64,000 nt of DNA from Methylobacterium radiotolerans JCM 2831 (GCF_000019725.1 NC_010505.1:4139001-4203000); one strand, 5' to 3'. Shown: positions 1 to 9,058, counted from the stretch's first letter. A program made the numbers and translations. The notes: generated by a model from the letters alone, not told the origin.

Positions 1-396
1 GACGTGGACGTGCATGCCGCAGATCAAGGCCCGCCGGGCCGCGATGCCGACATCCGACAGGATGCCCTTGTAGCGCTCCCCGTCGGTGGCGGTCTGGCGC
101 GACCAGCGGGCGAGGGGGTGCGTGCCGCAGGCCAGCAGCCGCAGGCCGCTCTCGGCGGCGATGCCGGCGAGCTGCCGCCGCTGGCCGCCGAGATTCTCCC
201 GGGCGGCCGCCGCGTCGGTGAGCGGCGGCGTGCAGAGCTCGACCTGCGCGGCGACCAGCTCGCGGCCCGTCTCGGGCAGCTCCGCCTCCACCCGCGCGTG
301 GAACGCGGCGAGGTCGCCCCGCGGCGTCCCGCGGGTCTCGGCATCGGCCAGGAAGTACTCCTCCTCGATGCCGAAGCGGTAGCTCGGGGCGCTCAT
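1..396 (-). CDS. Carboxylate-amine ligase, YbdK/GCS2 family (3' part outside window)
   Basis: The minus-strand frame starts with ATG at 396 and runs off the left edge, so only the first 132 residues are present. The N-terminus MSAPSYRFGIEEEYFLAD has the FGIEEEY signature of the glutamate-cysteine ligase family 2 fold (YbdK, EgtA and related), followed by VAAQVELCTPP, which is the typical second glutamate-bearing strand, and ICGMHVHV at the edge, the conserved histidine segment. The family joins an amino acid to a carboxylate with ATP; YbdK has weak glutamate-cysteine ligase activity, but the true substrate here is unknown. It lies upstream of the DHFR-like gene on the same strand with a 61 bp gap. 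Confidence 0.85.
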   Translation of the reverse strand, partial: MSAPSYRFGIEEEYFLADAETRGTPRGDLAAFHARVEAELPETGRELVAAQVELCTPPLTDAAAARENLGGQRRQLAGIAAESGLRLLACGTHPLARWSRQTATDGERYKGILSDVGIAARRALICGMHVHV

Positions 397-457
397 CGTG
401 GTCTCCGGAAAACGCGACGCGTGCGCGCCAACGCGCCGGATTGCAGGAAGGTGCCGC

Positions 458-868
458 TCAGGGCGTCCGCAGCGGCCCGCCGACCAGCCAAGCGGGATCG
501 AACCAGCGGTCGGCCTCGCCGTCGTAGGGCAGGCGCGTGATGTCCCAGTTCTGGATGTACCGGGCGTAGACGTTCCACACCGCGATCCCGCCGCCGACGA
601 AGATCCGCCGTCCGGGATAGCGCTTGAGCACTGCCTCCGGATCCTCGTGGCTGCGGATCACGTCGATGGTGCGGTCCTTGAAGGCGAATTCCGGCACCGA
701 GGCCACCGTCTTCGGCCCGGCGATCAGCACGTGGCCCATGGTCAGGGCGAAGAAGCGCGTCACGTCCTCCACGAAGAGCGGGTCGGTGTTGCCCTCCCAG
801 GGCAGGTGGCCGTTGAGGCCGAGCTGGCCCCGCAGGCCGATCGCGCAGATGCAGCGGACGTCGATCAT
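458..868 (-). CDS. dmrA: DHFR-fold reductase, probably dihydromethanopterin reductase DmrA
   Basis: Protein of 136 residues with a dihydrofolate reductase fold: the LPWEG segment near residue 22 matches the substrate-loop PW of DHFR, GHVLIAGPKT matches the NADPH-binding strand and IFVGGGIAVW matches the GG nucleotide motif. It is shorter than normal FolA (about 160-170). In Methylobacterium/Methylorubrum a 15 kDa DHFR-like protein, DmrA, reduces dihydromethanopterin to tetrahydromethanopterin for C1 oxidation, and the size and divergence fit that enzyme better than a housekeeping FolA. I chose ATG at 868 over a TTG at 880. Neighbours are an SDR and purF on the same strand. DHFR fold is certain; the DmrA call is inference. 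Confidence 0.75.
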   Translation of the reverse strand: MIDVRCICAIGLRGQLGLNGHLPWEGNTDPLFVEDVTRFFALTMGHVLIAGPKTVASVPEFAFKDRTIDVIRSHEDPEAVLKRYPGRRIFVGGGIAVWNVYARYIQNWDITRLPYDGEADRWFDPAWLVGGPLRTP

Positions 869-931
869 CGCAAATCCCAAACCCGGCGGGCTCCGCCCGC
901 CACCCGCCGGGGCCGCAGGCCCCGGACCCCT

Positions 932-1681
932 TTACTCGGGCGCGCGGAAACGCAGCACCCGGTCGGTGGGGAAATCGTAGAGCTTCCCGGTCTCGGCCCA
1001 GTCCGGCGCGGCGAGCCGCACGAAATGGGGGGCGAGGTCCTCGGGCGTCCGGAGGGTCTCGGGGTCCTCGCCCGGCATGGCCGAGCGGCGCATGCCGGTC
1101 CGCAGGGGGCCCGGATTGAGCAGCATGGCCCGGATCGCCGTGGTCTCGTTCTCGGCCGCGTAGGTCCGCACCAGGGCCTCCAGCGCCGCCTTCGAGACCG
1201 AGTACGGCCCCCAGTAGGGCCGACACTTCGAGGCGGCCCCCGACGAGACGAAGATCGCCCGGCCGGCGTCCGACATGCGCAGCAGCGGGTCGAGGGAGCG
1301 GATCAGGCGCCAGTTGGCGGTGACGTTCACGTCCATCACCTGCCCCCAGATCTTCGGGGTGATGTGGCCGATCGGCATGAGCGCGCCCAGGATCCCGGCA
1401 TTGGCGACCAGGATGTCGAGGCGCTTCCAGCGCTCGTTGATCGCCGCGCCGAGGCGGTCGATCGCGTCGTAATCGGCGAGGTCGAACGGCACGAGGGTGG
1501 CGCTGGAGCCGGCGGCGCGGATCGCGTCGTCGAGCTCCTCCAGGGCGCCCACGGTCCGGGCCACCGCGATGACGTGCGCGCCGGCCCCGGCCAAAGCCAG
1601 GGCGGCGGCGCGCCCGATGCCGCGCGATGCGCCGGTGACGACCGCGACGCGGCCTTCCAGGGTTCTCTGAGACTCAGCCAT
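932..1681 (-). CDS. Short-chain dehydrogenase/reductase (SDR)
   Basis: Classical SDR of 249 residues. Visible motifs are the cofactor-binding TGASRGIGRA near residue 17, the NAG strand at VANAGILG near 92, an active-site serine in FVSSGAAS and the YSVSK catalytic tyrosine-lysine pair near residue 157. An arginine follows the Rossmann beta-2 strand (IAVART), which often means NADPH preference. The substrate cannot be read from sequence. The gene sits between purF (64 bp downstream of its stop) and the DHFR-like gene, all on the minus strand, so co-transcription with purF is likely. This cvpA-purF-SDR order is common in Hyphomicrobiales. Confidence 0.9.
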   Translation of the reverse strand: MAESQRTLEGRVAVVTGASRGIGRAAALALAGAGAHVIAVARTVGALEELDDAIRAAGSSATLVPFDLADYDAIDRLGAAINERWKRLDILVANAGILGALMPIGHITPKIWGQVMDVNVTANWRLIRSLDPLLRMSDAGRAIFVSSGAASKCRPYWGPYSVSKAALEALVRTYAAENETTAIRAMLLNPGPLRTGMRRSAMPGEDPETLRTPEDLAPHFVRLAAPDWAETGKLYDFPTDRVLRFRAPE

Positions 1682-1745
1682 GGCGAGGACCTAGCGCATT
1701 TCCGCGCACAGGGGATGCCCGTTCGCGCGCAACGGCCGGATCCTG

Positions 1746-3221
1746 TCAGTCGGCCTCGGCCAGCATGGCGAAGCGCTTCGGGCCAGCGATGGACAGGTCG
1801 GTCAGGCCGGTCGGGTAGTCGCCCGTGAAGCAGTGGTCGGTGTATTGCGGGCAGGCCGCGTTCCGCGCCTCCTCGCCCATCGCCCGGTAGAGGCCGGGGA
1901 TCGACAGGAAGGCCAGCGAATCGGCGCCGATATACTTGCGCATGGCCTCGAGATCGTGGGTCGCGGCGAGCAGCTTCTCCCGCTCGGGCGTGTCGATCCC
2001 GTAGAAGTCCGGGTAGGTGATCGGCGGCGACGCGATCCGGAAATGGACCTCCGCGGCGCCGGCCTCGCGCATCATCCGGACGATCTTCACCGAGGTCGTG
2101 CCGCGCACGAGGCTGTCGTCCACGAGGACGATGCTCTTGCCCTCGATCGCCGCGCGGTTGGCCGAGTGCTTCATGCGCACGCCGAGCTCGCGCACCGACT
2201 GGGTCGGCTGGATGAATGTCCGGCCGACGTAGTGGTTGCGGATGATCCCCATCTCGAACGGGATCCCGGTCTCCTGCGAGAAGCCGAGCGCCGCCGGCAC
2301 GCCGGAATCCGGCACCGGCACGACGATGTCGGCCGCGACCGAGGCCTCGCGGGCCAGCTCCCGGCCGATCGCCTTGCGCACCGCGTAGACGCTCTTGCCG
2401 TTCACCACCGAATCCGGCCGGGCGAAGTAGATGTACTCGAAGATGCAGGGCCGCATCGGCACGGCGTCGGCGAAGCGGATCGACTCGATCCCCTCCTCGG
2501 AGATCACCACGATCTCGCCGTTCTCGATGTCGCGCACGAACCGGGCGCCGATGATGTCGAGGGCGCAGGTCTCGGAGGCCAGCATGTAGCGGCCGTCGAG
2601 CTCGCCCAGCACCAGGGGGCGGATGCCCAGCGGGTCGCGGGCGCCGATCAGCTTCTTGTTGGTCAGCGCCACGATCGCGTAGGCGCCCTGGATCGCCTGC
2701 AGGGCGTCGATGAAGCGCTCGATGATCCGGGGCTTCCGCGAGCGGGCCGCGAGGTGCAGGATCACCTCGGTGTCGGAGGTCGACTGCGTGATCGCGCCGT
2801 CGCGCACGAGGTCGCGGCGGATCGACAGGGCGTTGGTGAGGTTGCCGTTGTGGGCGACCGCGAGGCCGCCGCTGGCGAGCTCCGCGAAGAGCGGCTGGAC
2901 GTTGCGCAGGATCGTGCCGCCGGTGGTCGAGTAGCGCACGTGGCCGATGGCGGCGCGGCCCTTGAGGCGGGCGATCGTGTCGCCGTCCGAGAAGGAATCG
3001 CCCACGAGGCCGGGGCGGCGCTCGGAATGGAACACCGAGCCGTCGAACGAGACGATGCCGGCCGCCTCCTGGCCCCGGTGCTGCAGGGCGTGGAGGCCCA
3101 GCGCGACGATCGCCGAGGCGTCCGGATGGCCGAAGATGCCGAAGACCCCGCATTCCTCGCGCAGCGTGTCGCCGTCGAGATCGAGATCGAAGGTGTCGGT
3201 GGAGGCGGCGGCGTGTGACAT
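1746..3221 (-). CDS. purF: Amidophosphoribosyltransferase PurF
   Basis: First committed step of purine synthesis: PRPP plus glutamine to phosphoribosylamine. The protein has the Ntn-hydrolase glutaminase half, with the nucleophile Cys in REECGVFGIFG after a short propeptide that should be cleaved, then LQHRGQEAAGI. The C-terminal phosphoribosyltransferase half carries the PRPP loop VLVDDSLVRGTTS. Length of about 490 is normal. I placed the start at ATG 3221; a GTG at 3236 is five codons upstream with a better-spaced GGGA and cannot be excluded. cvpA lies upstream on the same strand, the usual cvpA-purF arrangement. Confidence 0.96.
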   Translation of the reverse strand: MSHAAASTDTFDLDLDGDTLREECGVFGIFGHPDASAIVALGLHALQHRGQEAAGIVSFDGSVFHSERRPGLVGDSFSDGDTIARLKGRAAIGHVRYSTTGGTILRNVQPLFAELASGGLAVAHNGNLTNALSIRRDLVRDGAITQSTSDTEVILHLAARSRKPRIIERFIDALQAIQGAYAIVALTNKKLIGARDPLGIRPLVLGELDGRYMLASETCALDIIGARFVRDIENGEIVVISEEGIESIRFADAVPMRPCIFEYIYFARPDSVVNGKSVYAVRKAIGRELAREASVAADIVVPVPDSGVPAALGFSQETGIPFEMGIIRNHYVGRTFIQPTQSVRELGVRMKHSANRAAIEGKSIVLVDDSLVRGTTSVKIVRMMREAGAAEVHFRIASPPITYPDFYGIDTPEREKLLAATHDLEAMRKYIGADSLAFLSIPGLYRAMGEEARNAACPQYTDHCFTGDYPTGLTDLSIAGPKRFAMLAEAD

Positions 3222-3352
3222 GGGGCTGTCGATCACTCACAGATCCCGGCGGCGACGGGCCGGCGCGCCGGTCGTCGCGGAAGCAATCCGTACACCACCG
3301 GAACCGCTATCTAGGCGTTCCGCGCGATGAGACCTACGGCGAATACCGCAGA

Positions 3353-3961
3353 TCAGCGTCGCGTCGGGGTCGGCGCGGTCTCGGTCCGGCGCTGCGGCGC
3401 CGCGTCGGTCTCGGCCGGGGCGTCGGCGGACTCGTTGGGCGGCGCGCCGGTCTTCGGCTTCTTGAACTGCTTGAGGAAGCCTTCCGGATTCTCCGGCAGC
3501 TGCGCCACCAGGGCGTCGCCGGACTTCTCCAGCATCGGGCGCGTGCGGGCCTGGGCGGCCCAGTCCGGCACCTTGCCCTGCACCAGCCAGGACAGGAACA
3601 CCCAGCCGATCACGCAGATCAGGAAGCCGCGGGCCGCGCCGAACAGGAAGCCGAGGGAGCGGTCGACCGCGCCGATCCGCGAGTCGAGCACGACGTCGGA
3701 GATCTTCACCGTGATGATCGACACGACGATCAGGGTGCCGAGGAAGATCGCCGCGATCGAGGCGACGAGCGCCACGGTGTCGCTGTTCACGTGCTGCTTC
3801 ACGGTCGGCAGCAGCATGGGATGCAGCGTCCACGCGACGGCGGCGGCCGCCACCCAGGCGACGATCGCCAGCACCTCGCGGGTCACACCACGCACGGCCG
3901 CGAGCAGCGCGGAGACCGCGACGATGCCGAGCACGGCGAGATCCAGAACGGTAAACGGCAT
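3353..3961 (-). CDS. cvpA: CvpA family membrane protein
   Basis: A 202-residue inner-membrane protein beginning MPFTVLDLAVLGIVAVSALL. Four hydrophobic segments are visible in the first 120 residues (around 5-25, 30-45, 63-83 and 100-122), with the conserved DRSLGFLFGAARG loop that marks the CvpA family. The last 60 residues are hydrophilic and Pro/Ala-rich. CvpA was first linked to colicin V production and in other bacteria to envelope homeostasis and bile-salt resistance; the biochemical role is not settled. It precedes purF by 131 bp on the same strand. The ATG at 3961 begins the first membrane helix at once, as usual for this family. Confidence 0.92.
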   Translation of the reverse strand: MPFTVLDLAVLGIVAVSALLAAVRGVTREVLAIVAWVAAAAVAWTLHPMLLPTVKQHVNSDTVALVASIAAIFLGTLIVVSIITVKISDVVLDSRIGAVDRSLGFLFGAARGFLICVIGWVFLSWLVQGKVPDWAAQARTRPMLEKSGDALVAQLPENPEGFLKQFKKPKTGAPPNESADAPAETDAAPQRRTETAPTPTRR

Positions 3962-4214
3962 CGTTGAGCTTTTTGGTACCCGCGGGGATAGCGCGTCGGC
4001 CGTGCGGCTCCCCCGGACCGCGCTGGATTTATACCAAGCCCGACCTCGGCCGTCACCCTGGCGTGCCCGCCTGATCACGCGGCTGTGCCGTCCGTGCATC
4101 AGCCGCGCCGCGCGCCGGGGCGCGTCCGGTGTTAACGACGGCCCGTGCTGCCCCCGGGCGCCGTCCGGATGCTATGGGTCCGGCCTGTGCTTCCGCGACC
4201 CCGGTGGCGAACAG

Positions 4215-5324
4215 ATGGAGGCGGTCTGCGTGGCCGAGACCGGACCTGTGACGGAGATCGGCGCTCACGGCGCCCGGCTCACGATCGACCTCGGAGCGAT
4301 CGCCGCCAACTGGCGGATCCTGGCCGCCCGCGGCGCCGGCGCCGACTGCGCCGCCGTGGTGAAGGCCGACGCCTACGGTTGCGGCATCGGCCGGGTCGGA
4401 CCGGCCCTGTGGGCCGCGGGCTGCCGGACCTTCTTCGTCGCGCACCTGTCCGAGGGCGTCGCCGCCCGGGCCGCCCTGCCGGAGGCCGCGATCTACGTGC
4501 TGAACGGCCTGCCCTTGGGCGCCGCGGCGGCCTTCGCGGCCCACGGGCTGCGCCCGGTGCTCGGCAGCGCCGAGGAGCTGTCGGACTGGGCGGCGTTCGC
4601 GGGGAACCGCCCGCCCGCGGCGCTCCACGTCGATACCGGCATGAACCGGCTCGGCCTGTCGGTGCCCGAGGCGCTGGATCTCGCCGGGGACGCGCGGATC
4701 GCGGAGGCCGGGATCGACCTCCTCCTCAGCCACTTCGTCAGCGCCGAGACGCCGGACGACCCGGTCAACGCCCGGCAGATCGCCGATTTCGCTCGGGTTC
4801 GGGCCGCCTATCCCGGACTCCGGGCCTCGCTGGCGAACTCGTCGGGAATCTTCCTCGACGGGGCCCGGCACGACCTCCTGCGGCCGGGCTACGCCCTGTT
4901 CGGCGGCAACCCGACGCCGGGCGCCGCGAACCCGATGCGGCCGGTGGTGCGGCTGGAGGCGACGATCGCGCAGGTGCGCGGCGTCGCGGCCGGCGCCACC
5001 GCGGGCTATAACGGCCGCTGGACCGCCACCGCGCCCAGCCGCCTGGCGACGCTCTCGCTCGGTTACGCCGACGGCTTCCCCCGGTCGATCAGCGGGCGCG
5101 GCCAGGCGCTGGTCGGGGGCGTTCCGTGCCCGATCCTGGGCTCCGTCTCGATGGACCTGATCATCCTCGACGTCACGGCGGCGCCCGCGGCCCGGCGCGG
5201 CGCCGCCGCGGTACTGATCGGCGACCGCCTCGACATCGACACGGTCGGTCGCGCCGCCGGCACAATCGGCTACGAGATCCTCACGGGACTGGGTTCTCGT
5301 TATGTTCGAACCTATGTAGGGTAG
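4215..5324 (+). CDS. alr: Alanine racemase
   Basis: PLP-dependent racemase (369 residues) making D-alanine for peptidoglycan. The Schiff-base lysine is Lys50 in VVKADAYGCG, and the second catalytic base is Tyr284 in LGYADGFPR. Other family motifs are NSSG near 217 and RPGYALFG near 232. The chosen ATG at 4215 gives a normal N-terminus; a GTG eight codons inside (MAETG) is another possible start. It is divergent from cvpA, with about 250 bp between them, and 46 bp upstream of radA on the same strand, so the two may share a transcript. dnaB often precedes alr in related bacteria but does not here. Confidence 0.95.
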   Translation: MEAVCVAETGPVTEIGAHGARLTIDLGAIAANWRILAARGAGADCAAVVKADAYGCGIGRVGPALWAAGCRTFFVAHLSEGVAARAALPEAAIYVLNGLPLGAAAAFAAHGLRPVLGSAEELSDWAAFAGNRPPAALHVDTGMNRLGLSVPEALDLAGDARIAEAGIDLLLSHFVSAETPDDPVNARQIADFARVRAAYPGLRASLANSSGIFLDGARHDLLRPGYALFGGNPTPGAANPMRPVVRLEATIAQVRGVAAGATAGYNGRWTATAPSRLATLSLGYADGFPRSISGRGQALVGGVPCPILGSVSMDLIILDVTAAPAARRGAAAVLIGDRLDIDTVGRAAGTIGYEILTGLGSRYVRTYVG

Positions 5325-5370
5325 CTCCCTCCCCTGACCGGAAGGCCGGACGGCCGGCGCGCGGACTCGA

Positions 5371-6807
5371 ATGGCCAAGATCCACCAGACCTTCGTCTGC
5401 CAGTCCTGCGGGGCGGTCTACAACCGCTGGCGCGGGCGCTGCGAGGCCTGCAACGGCTGGAACACGATCGTCGAGGAGGCGCCCTCGGCCCCCGGCCAGT
5501 CGGGTCCCGCCGCGACCCGGCCGTCGCGCAACCGCGGCCGGGTCTTTCCCCTCGAGGGCCTGATCGGCGAGGCCAAGGAGGCGCCGCGCATCCCCTCGGG
5601 GATCGGCGAGCTCGACCGGGTGACCGGCGGCGGCTTCGTGCGCGGTTCGGTGATCCTGCTCGGCGGCGATCCCGGCATCGGCAAGTCGACCCTGCTGATG
5701 CAGGCCTCCGCCGCCATGGCGGGCACGGGCGAGCGGGTCGCCTACATCTCGGGCGAGGAGGCGGTCGGGCAGGTGCGCCTGCGGGCCGAGCGGCTGGGCC
5801 TGAGCGCCCGCCCGGTCCAGCTCGCCGCCGAGACCAACGTCGAGGACATCGTCGAGACCCTGAGCCAGGGGCGCCCGCCCGCGCTGGCGATCATCGACTC
5901 GATCCAGACCATGTGGACCGAGACGGTGGAATCCGCCCCCGGCACGGTCACGCAGGTGCGCTCCTCGGCCCAGGCGCTGATCCGCTTCGCCAAGACCACC
6001 GGCACGGCGGTGATCCTGGTCGGCCACGTCACCAAAGACGGGCAGATCGCCGGCCCCCGGGTGGTGGAGCACATGGTCGACGCGGTCGCCTCCTTCGAGG
6101 GCGACCAGGGCCACCATTTCCGCATCCTGCGCGCCGTGAAGAACCGGTTCGGGCCGACCGACGAGATCGGCGTGTTCGAGATGACCGATTCGGGGCTCAG
6201 CGAGGTGCCGAACCCGTCGGCGCTGTTCCTGGCCGGCCGCGACCATCAGGCGGCGGGCACCGCGGTCTTCGCCGGGATGGAGGGGACGCGGCCGCTTCTG
6301 GTGGAGATCCAGGCGCTCGTCGCCCCCTCCTCTCTCGGCATGCCCCGGCGCGCCGTGGTCGGCTGGGACCCGAACCGGCTGTCGATGGTGCTCGCCGTGC
6401 TGGAGGCCCACGGCGGCATCCGGCTCGGGAGCCACGACGTCTACCTGAACGTGGCGGGGGGCCTGCGCATCACCGAGCCGGCGGCGGACCTCGCGGTGGC
6501 GGCCGCCCTGGTCTCGTCGCTGTCGGGGGCCGTGCTGCCGCCCGAGACGGTCTATTTCGGCGAGATCGGCCTGTCGGGGGCGATCCGGCCCGTGGCGCAG
6601 GCGGGCTCCCGGCTGAAGGAGGCGCAGAAGCTCGGCTTCGCCAAGGCGCTGATCCCGCAGGGCCGCGGCGAGGGCGAGAAGGCGCTGGCGGTCGAGACGC
6701 TGCGCCACATCGCCGATCTGGTGGCGGGGATCAGCGCGGGCGCGCCGCGGCGGGGCTCCGGCCAGCGCGGGCGGCAGCCGGCCCGCTACGCCGACGAGGA
6801 AATGTGA
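5371..6807 (+). CDS. radA: DNA repair protein RadA (Sms)
   Basis: RecA-related helicase-like protein that promotes branch migration during recombination. Domains in order: C4 zinc finger (Cys10, Cys13, Cys24, Cys27), RecA-like ATPase with Walker A GGDPGIGKST near residue 95, the RadA signature KNRFG at about residue 257, and a C-terminal Lon-protease-like domain (YLNVAGGLRITEPAADLA). The 478-residue length is slightly above the family average because of an Arg/Gly-rich tail. It follows alr closely. An inverted repeat of the GCGAAGC family begins 15 bp after the stop codon. Confidence 0.97.
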   Translation: MAKIHQTFVCQSCGAVYNRWRGRCEACNGWNTIVEEAPSAPGQSGPAATRPSRNRGRVFPLEGLIGEAKEAPRIPSGIGELDRVTGGGFVRGSVILLGGDPGIGKSTLLMQASAAMAGTGERVAYISGEEAVGQVRLRAERLGLSARPVQLAAETNVEDIVETLSQGRPPALAIIDSIQTMWTETVESAPGTVTQVRSSAQALIRFAKTTGTAVILVGHVTKDGQIAGPRVVEHMVDAVASFEGDQGHHFRILRAVKNRFGPTDEIGVFEMTDSGLSEVPNPSALFLAGRDHQAAGTAVFAGMEGTRPLLVEIQALVAPSSLGMPRRAVVGWDPNRLSMVLAVLEAHGGIRLGSHDVYLNVAGGLRITEPAADLAVAAALVSSLSGAVLPPETVYFGEIGLSGAIRPVAQAGSRLKEAQKLGFAKALIPQGRGEGEKALAVETLRHIADLVAGISAGAPRRGSGQRGRQPARYADEEM

Positions 6808-6821
6808 GCGCGCCCGTCTTT

Positions 6822-6900
6822 GCCAGCGCAGCGAAGCGACCCAGGGATGCGCTACGCCCGTAAGGGACCGGTGCCCTGGATTGCTTCGCCGCGCTCGCAG
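6822..6900. repeat. Interspersed palindromic repeat, copy A
   Basis: Two arms face each other: 6822-6846 (GCGCAGCGAAGCGACCCAGG core) and 6874-6900, whose reverse complement reads GCGCGGCGAAGCAATCCAGG. Related sequence occurs at 8513-8593, 15738-15775 and 53575-53652. It lies between the convergent radA and moaA genes, so a folded transcript could act as a bidirectional terminator or RNA-stability element. Confidence 0.7.
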
Positions 6901-6915
6901 GGACAGTCGAGGCGC

Positions 6916-7968
6916 CTACCCCCCCGTCACGCTCATGTGCCGCGGCACGGCGGCCGGGCGCTGGCGCTCGATGACGAAGTCGTGGCCCTTGGGCTTGCGG
7001 GTGATCGCCTCGACCACCGCCGCGGCCAGCACCGAATCGTCCTGGGAGGCGCGCAGAACCGCGCGCAGGTCGGCCGAATCCTCCTGGCCCAGGCACATGT
7101 AGAGCTGGCCCGTGCAGGTCAGGCGGACCCGGTTGCAGCTCTCGCAGAAATTGTGGGTCAGCGGCGTGATGAAGCCGAGCTTGCCGCCGGTCTCCTCGAC
7201 GCGGACGTAGCGCGCCGGGCCGCCGGTGCGGTCGGGGAGGGGTGTGAGGGTGTAGCGGGTCTCCAGCCGCTGCCGGGCGACCGACAGGGGCAGGAACTGG
7301 TCGGTCCGGTCCGCCTCGATCTCGCCGAGCGGCATGACCTCGATCAGCGTCATGTCCATGCCGAGCCCGTGGGCCCAGGCGATCATGTCGGGGATCTCGT
7401 CGGCGTTGACGTCGCGCAGCGCCACCGCGTTGATCTTCACCTTCATCCCGGCGGCGCGGGCCGCCGCGATGCCGTCGAGCACCACCTTGAGGTCGCCGCG
7501 GCGGGTGATCTCCCGGAACTTGTCCGGGTCGAGGGTGTCGAGCGAGACGTTGATCCGGCGCACGCCGAGGCTCGCCAGCTCGTCGGCGTAGCGCGTGAGC
7601 TGCGTGCCGTTGGTGGTGAGCGTCAGCTCCTCCAGCGCCCCCGAATCGAGGTGGCGCGAGAGCCGGCGGAACAGGTGCATGATGTCGCGGCGCACGAGCG
7701 GCTCGCCGCCGGTGATCCGGAGCTTGCGCACGCCGCGGGCGATGAACACGCCGCAGAGCCGGTCCAGCTCCTCCAGGGTCAGCAGGTCGCGCTTGGGCAG
7801 GAACTCCATGTGCTCGGACATGCAGTAGGCGCAGCGCAGGTCGCAGCGATCCGTCACCGAGATGCGCAGGTACGAGATCGCCCGCTGGAACGGGTCGATC
7901 AGCGGCGCCGGCCCGGCGGGGGCATCGACCGCGGACGCCTGTGGCGTCAGGGAGCTGTCATCGAGCAT
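6916..7968 (-). CDS. moaA: GTP 3',8-cyclase MoaA
   Basis: Radical SAM enzyme starting molybdenum cofactor synthesis from GTP. The N-terminal cluster motif CxxxCxxC is Cys42, Cys46, Cys49 in [11 protein letters not shown]; the C-terminal second 4Fe-4S site is the [13 protein letters not shown] segment; the protein ends in the double glycine (SVTGG) that MoaA needs for activity with MoaC. Length 350 fits. The start ATG at 7968 gives a 30-residue unstructured lead before the radical SAM domain. It is divergent from the DUF971 gene, with only 81 bp between the start codons. Its product serves the molybdenum hydroxylase at 46-48.8 kb, among others. Confidence 0.96.
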   Translation of the reverse strand: MLDDSSLTPQASAVDAPAGPAPLIDPFQRAISYLRISVTDRCDLRCAYCMSEHMEFLPKRDLLTLEELDRLCGVFIARGVRKLRITGGEPLVRRDIMHLFRRLSRHLDSGALEELTLTTNGTQLTRYADELASLGVRRINVSLDTLDPDKFREITRRGDLKVVLDGIAAARAAGMKVKINAVALRDVNADEIPDMIAWAHGLGMDMTLIEVMPLGEIEADRTDQFLPLSVARQRLETRYTLTPLPDRTGGPARYVRVEETGGKLGFITPLTHNFCESCNRVRLTCTGQLYMCLGQEDSADLRAVLRASQDDSVLAAAVVEAITRKPKGHDFVIERQRPAAVPRHMSVTGG

Positions 7969-8049
7969 CGTCCGGCATATGATGCCACCGGCGGTCGCGG
8001 GCAAGCAGGTCCCGCGCCGCAGCCCCAGATTGCGTGAGGAGTGTGGCCC

Positions 8050-8472
8050 GTGACCGAGGATCTGTGGCCGACCGAGATCCGCCTGTCGGCCGACCGGCGG
8101 GTGCTCAACGTCGCCTTCGAGGACGGGGCGCGCTACGCCCTCCCGGCCGAGTACCTGCGGGTGTCGAGCCCCTCGGCCGAGGTGCAGGGCCACTCGCCGC
8201 TGGAGCGGAAGGTGATCGGCGGCAAGCGCGCCGTGGCCATCCTGGCGGTGGAGCCGGTCGGCAACTACGCGGTGAAGCTCGGCTTCGACGACATGCACGA
8301 CACCGGCATCTACGGCTGGGGCTATCTGCACACCCTCGGCCGCGAGTACGAGAGCCGCTGGAACACCTATCTCGGCGAGCTCGCCGAGCGGGGGCTGGAC
8401 CGTGAGACCGCGCGCACCGCCCCGGTGAAGCAGGGCGGGGGTTGCGGGTCGGGCTCGTGCGGCTGCCACTGA
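8050..8472 (+). CDS. DUF971 (GBBH-like N-terminal domain) protein with Cys-rich tail
   Basis: A 140-residue protein made of one DUF971 domain, the small fold also found at the N-terminus of gamma-butyrobetaine hydroxylase and fused to some Mrp/ApbC ATPases. Marks include [12 protein letters not shown] at the start, [15 protein letters not shown] in the middle and [14 protein letters not shown] near residue 85. The C-terminus [12 protein letters not shown] holds three cysteines and a histidine and looks like a metal or Fe-S handling tail. GAGGAG at 8036-8041 is well spaced for the GTG at 8050; a GTG at 8041 would overlap that site. Divergent to moaA, which suggests, without proving, a link to Fe-S or molybdenum enzymes. 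Confidence 0.85.
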   Translation: MTEDLWPTEIRLSADRRVLNVAFEDGARYALPAEYLRVSSPSAEVQGHSPLERKVIGGKRAVAILAVEPVGNYAVKLGFDDMHDTGIYGWGYLHTLGREYESRWNTYLGELAERGLDRETARTAPVKQGGGCGSGSCGCH

Positions 8473-8512
8473 GGGCAGGCGCTCCAGCTTAGTCCGGCCC
8501 CGAGCCTCGTGA

Positions 8513-8593
8513 TCGCGCGCGGAGCGAAGCGACCCGGCGGCGCCACGATCTCGGAGGTCGCGCGTCCCCGGCTCGCTTCGCTGCGCTCGCGAC
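8513..8593. repeat. Interspersed palindromic repeat, copy B
   Basis: GCGGAGCGAAGCGACCCGG on the left (from 8519) faces GGCTCGCTTCGCTGCGCTCGCG on the right (from about 8569). It shares the GAGCG(C/G)AGCGAAGCGAYCC core with copies at 6822, 15738 and 53575, and its middle part (ATCTCGGAGGTCGCGCGTCC) recurs in part near 50506. It fills most of the gap between the DUF971 and cupin genes. Confidence 0.7.
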
Positions 8594-8679
8594 GACGGCG
8601 CGGGTCGAATCGCGGCGTGGAGGCCGGAGGCTTGCATCCCGTCGCGCGGGCATCTGCGCCCGCCTATCTTGGAGCCGCC

Positions 8680-9006
8680 ATGGCCTTCGCCTGCACCATC
8701 CCCGCCACGCCCACCGTCCAGCAGGACGATGCCGCCGTGCGCATCACGCGCTGGGACTTCCCGCCCGGCGGCGTGACCGGCTGGCACGAGCACGGCTGGC
8801 CGTATTTCGTGGTGATGCTGGTGGACGGGATCCTGCGCGTCCACGACGGCGCGGCGGTCAGCGAGACGGCGCTCGCGGCCGGGCAATCCTACATGCGTCC
8901 CGCGGGCATCCGGCACGACGTGATGAACGGGTCCGACCACCCGATCGCGTTCATCGAGATCGAGGTGAAGCGCCCGGACGCCCTGGTCACGCTGCCGGCG
9001 GCCTGA
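8680..9006 (+). CDS. Small single-domain cupin protein
   Basis: Protein of 108 residues forming one cupin barrel. The first motif is [18 protein letters not shown], with two metal-ligand histidines, and the second includes [17 protein letters not shown] with the later histidine, so metal binding is plausible. No signal peptide or DNA-binding domain is present. Function is unknown; such proteins are often small dioxygenase-like enzymes or sensors. The ATG at 8680 follows GGAG at 8671-8674. A strong hairpin lies directly after the stop codon, shared with the convergent L,D-transpeptidase gene. Confidence 0.85.
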   Translation: MAFACTIPATPTVQQDDAAVRITRWDFPPGGVTGWHEHGWPYFVVMLVDGILRVHDGAAVSETALAAGQSYMRPAGIRHDVMNGSDHPIAFIEIEVKRPDALVTLPAA

Positions 9007-9010
9007 ACGC

Positions 9011-9040
9011 GGAAGGGCCGGCCTCGCGGCCGGCCCTTCC
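9011..9040. terminator. Bidirectional hairpin terminator between convergent genes
   Basis: Perfect 13 bp stem, GGAAGGGCCGGCC at 9011-9023 pairing with 9028-9040, closed by a TCGC loop. No T-run follows, as is common in very GC-rich genomes. It lies between the ends of the cupin gene (+) and the L,D-transpeptidase gene (-). Confidence 0.75.
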
Positions 9041-9058
9041 CCCGGAAGCCCCGGACAA

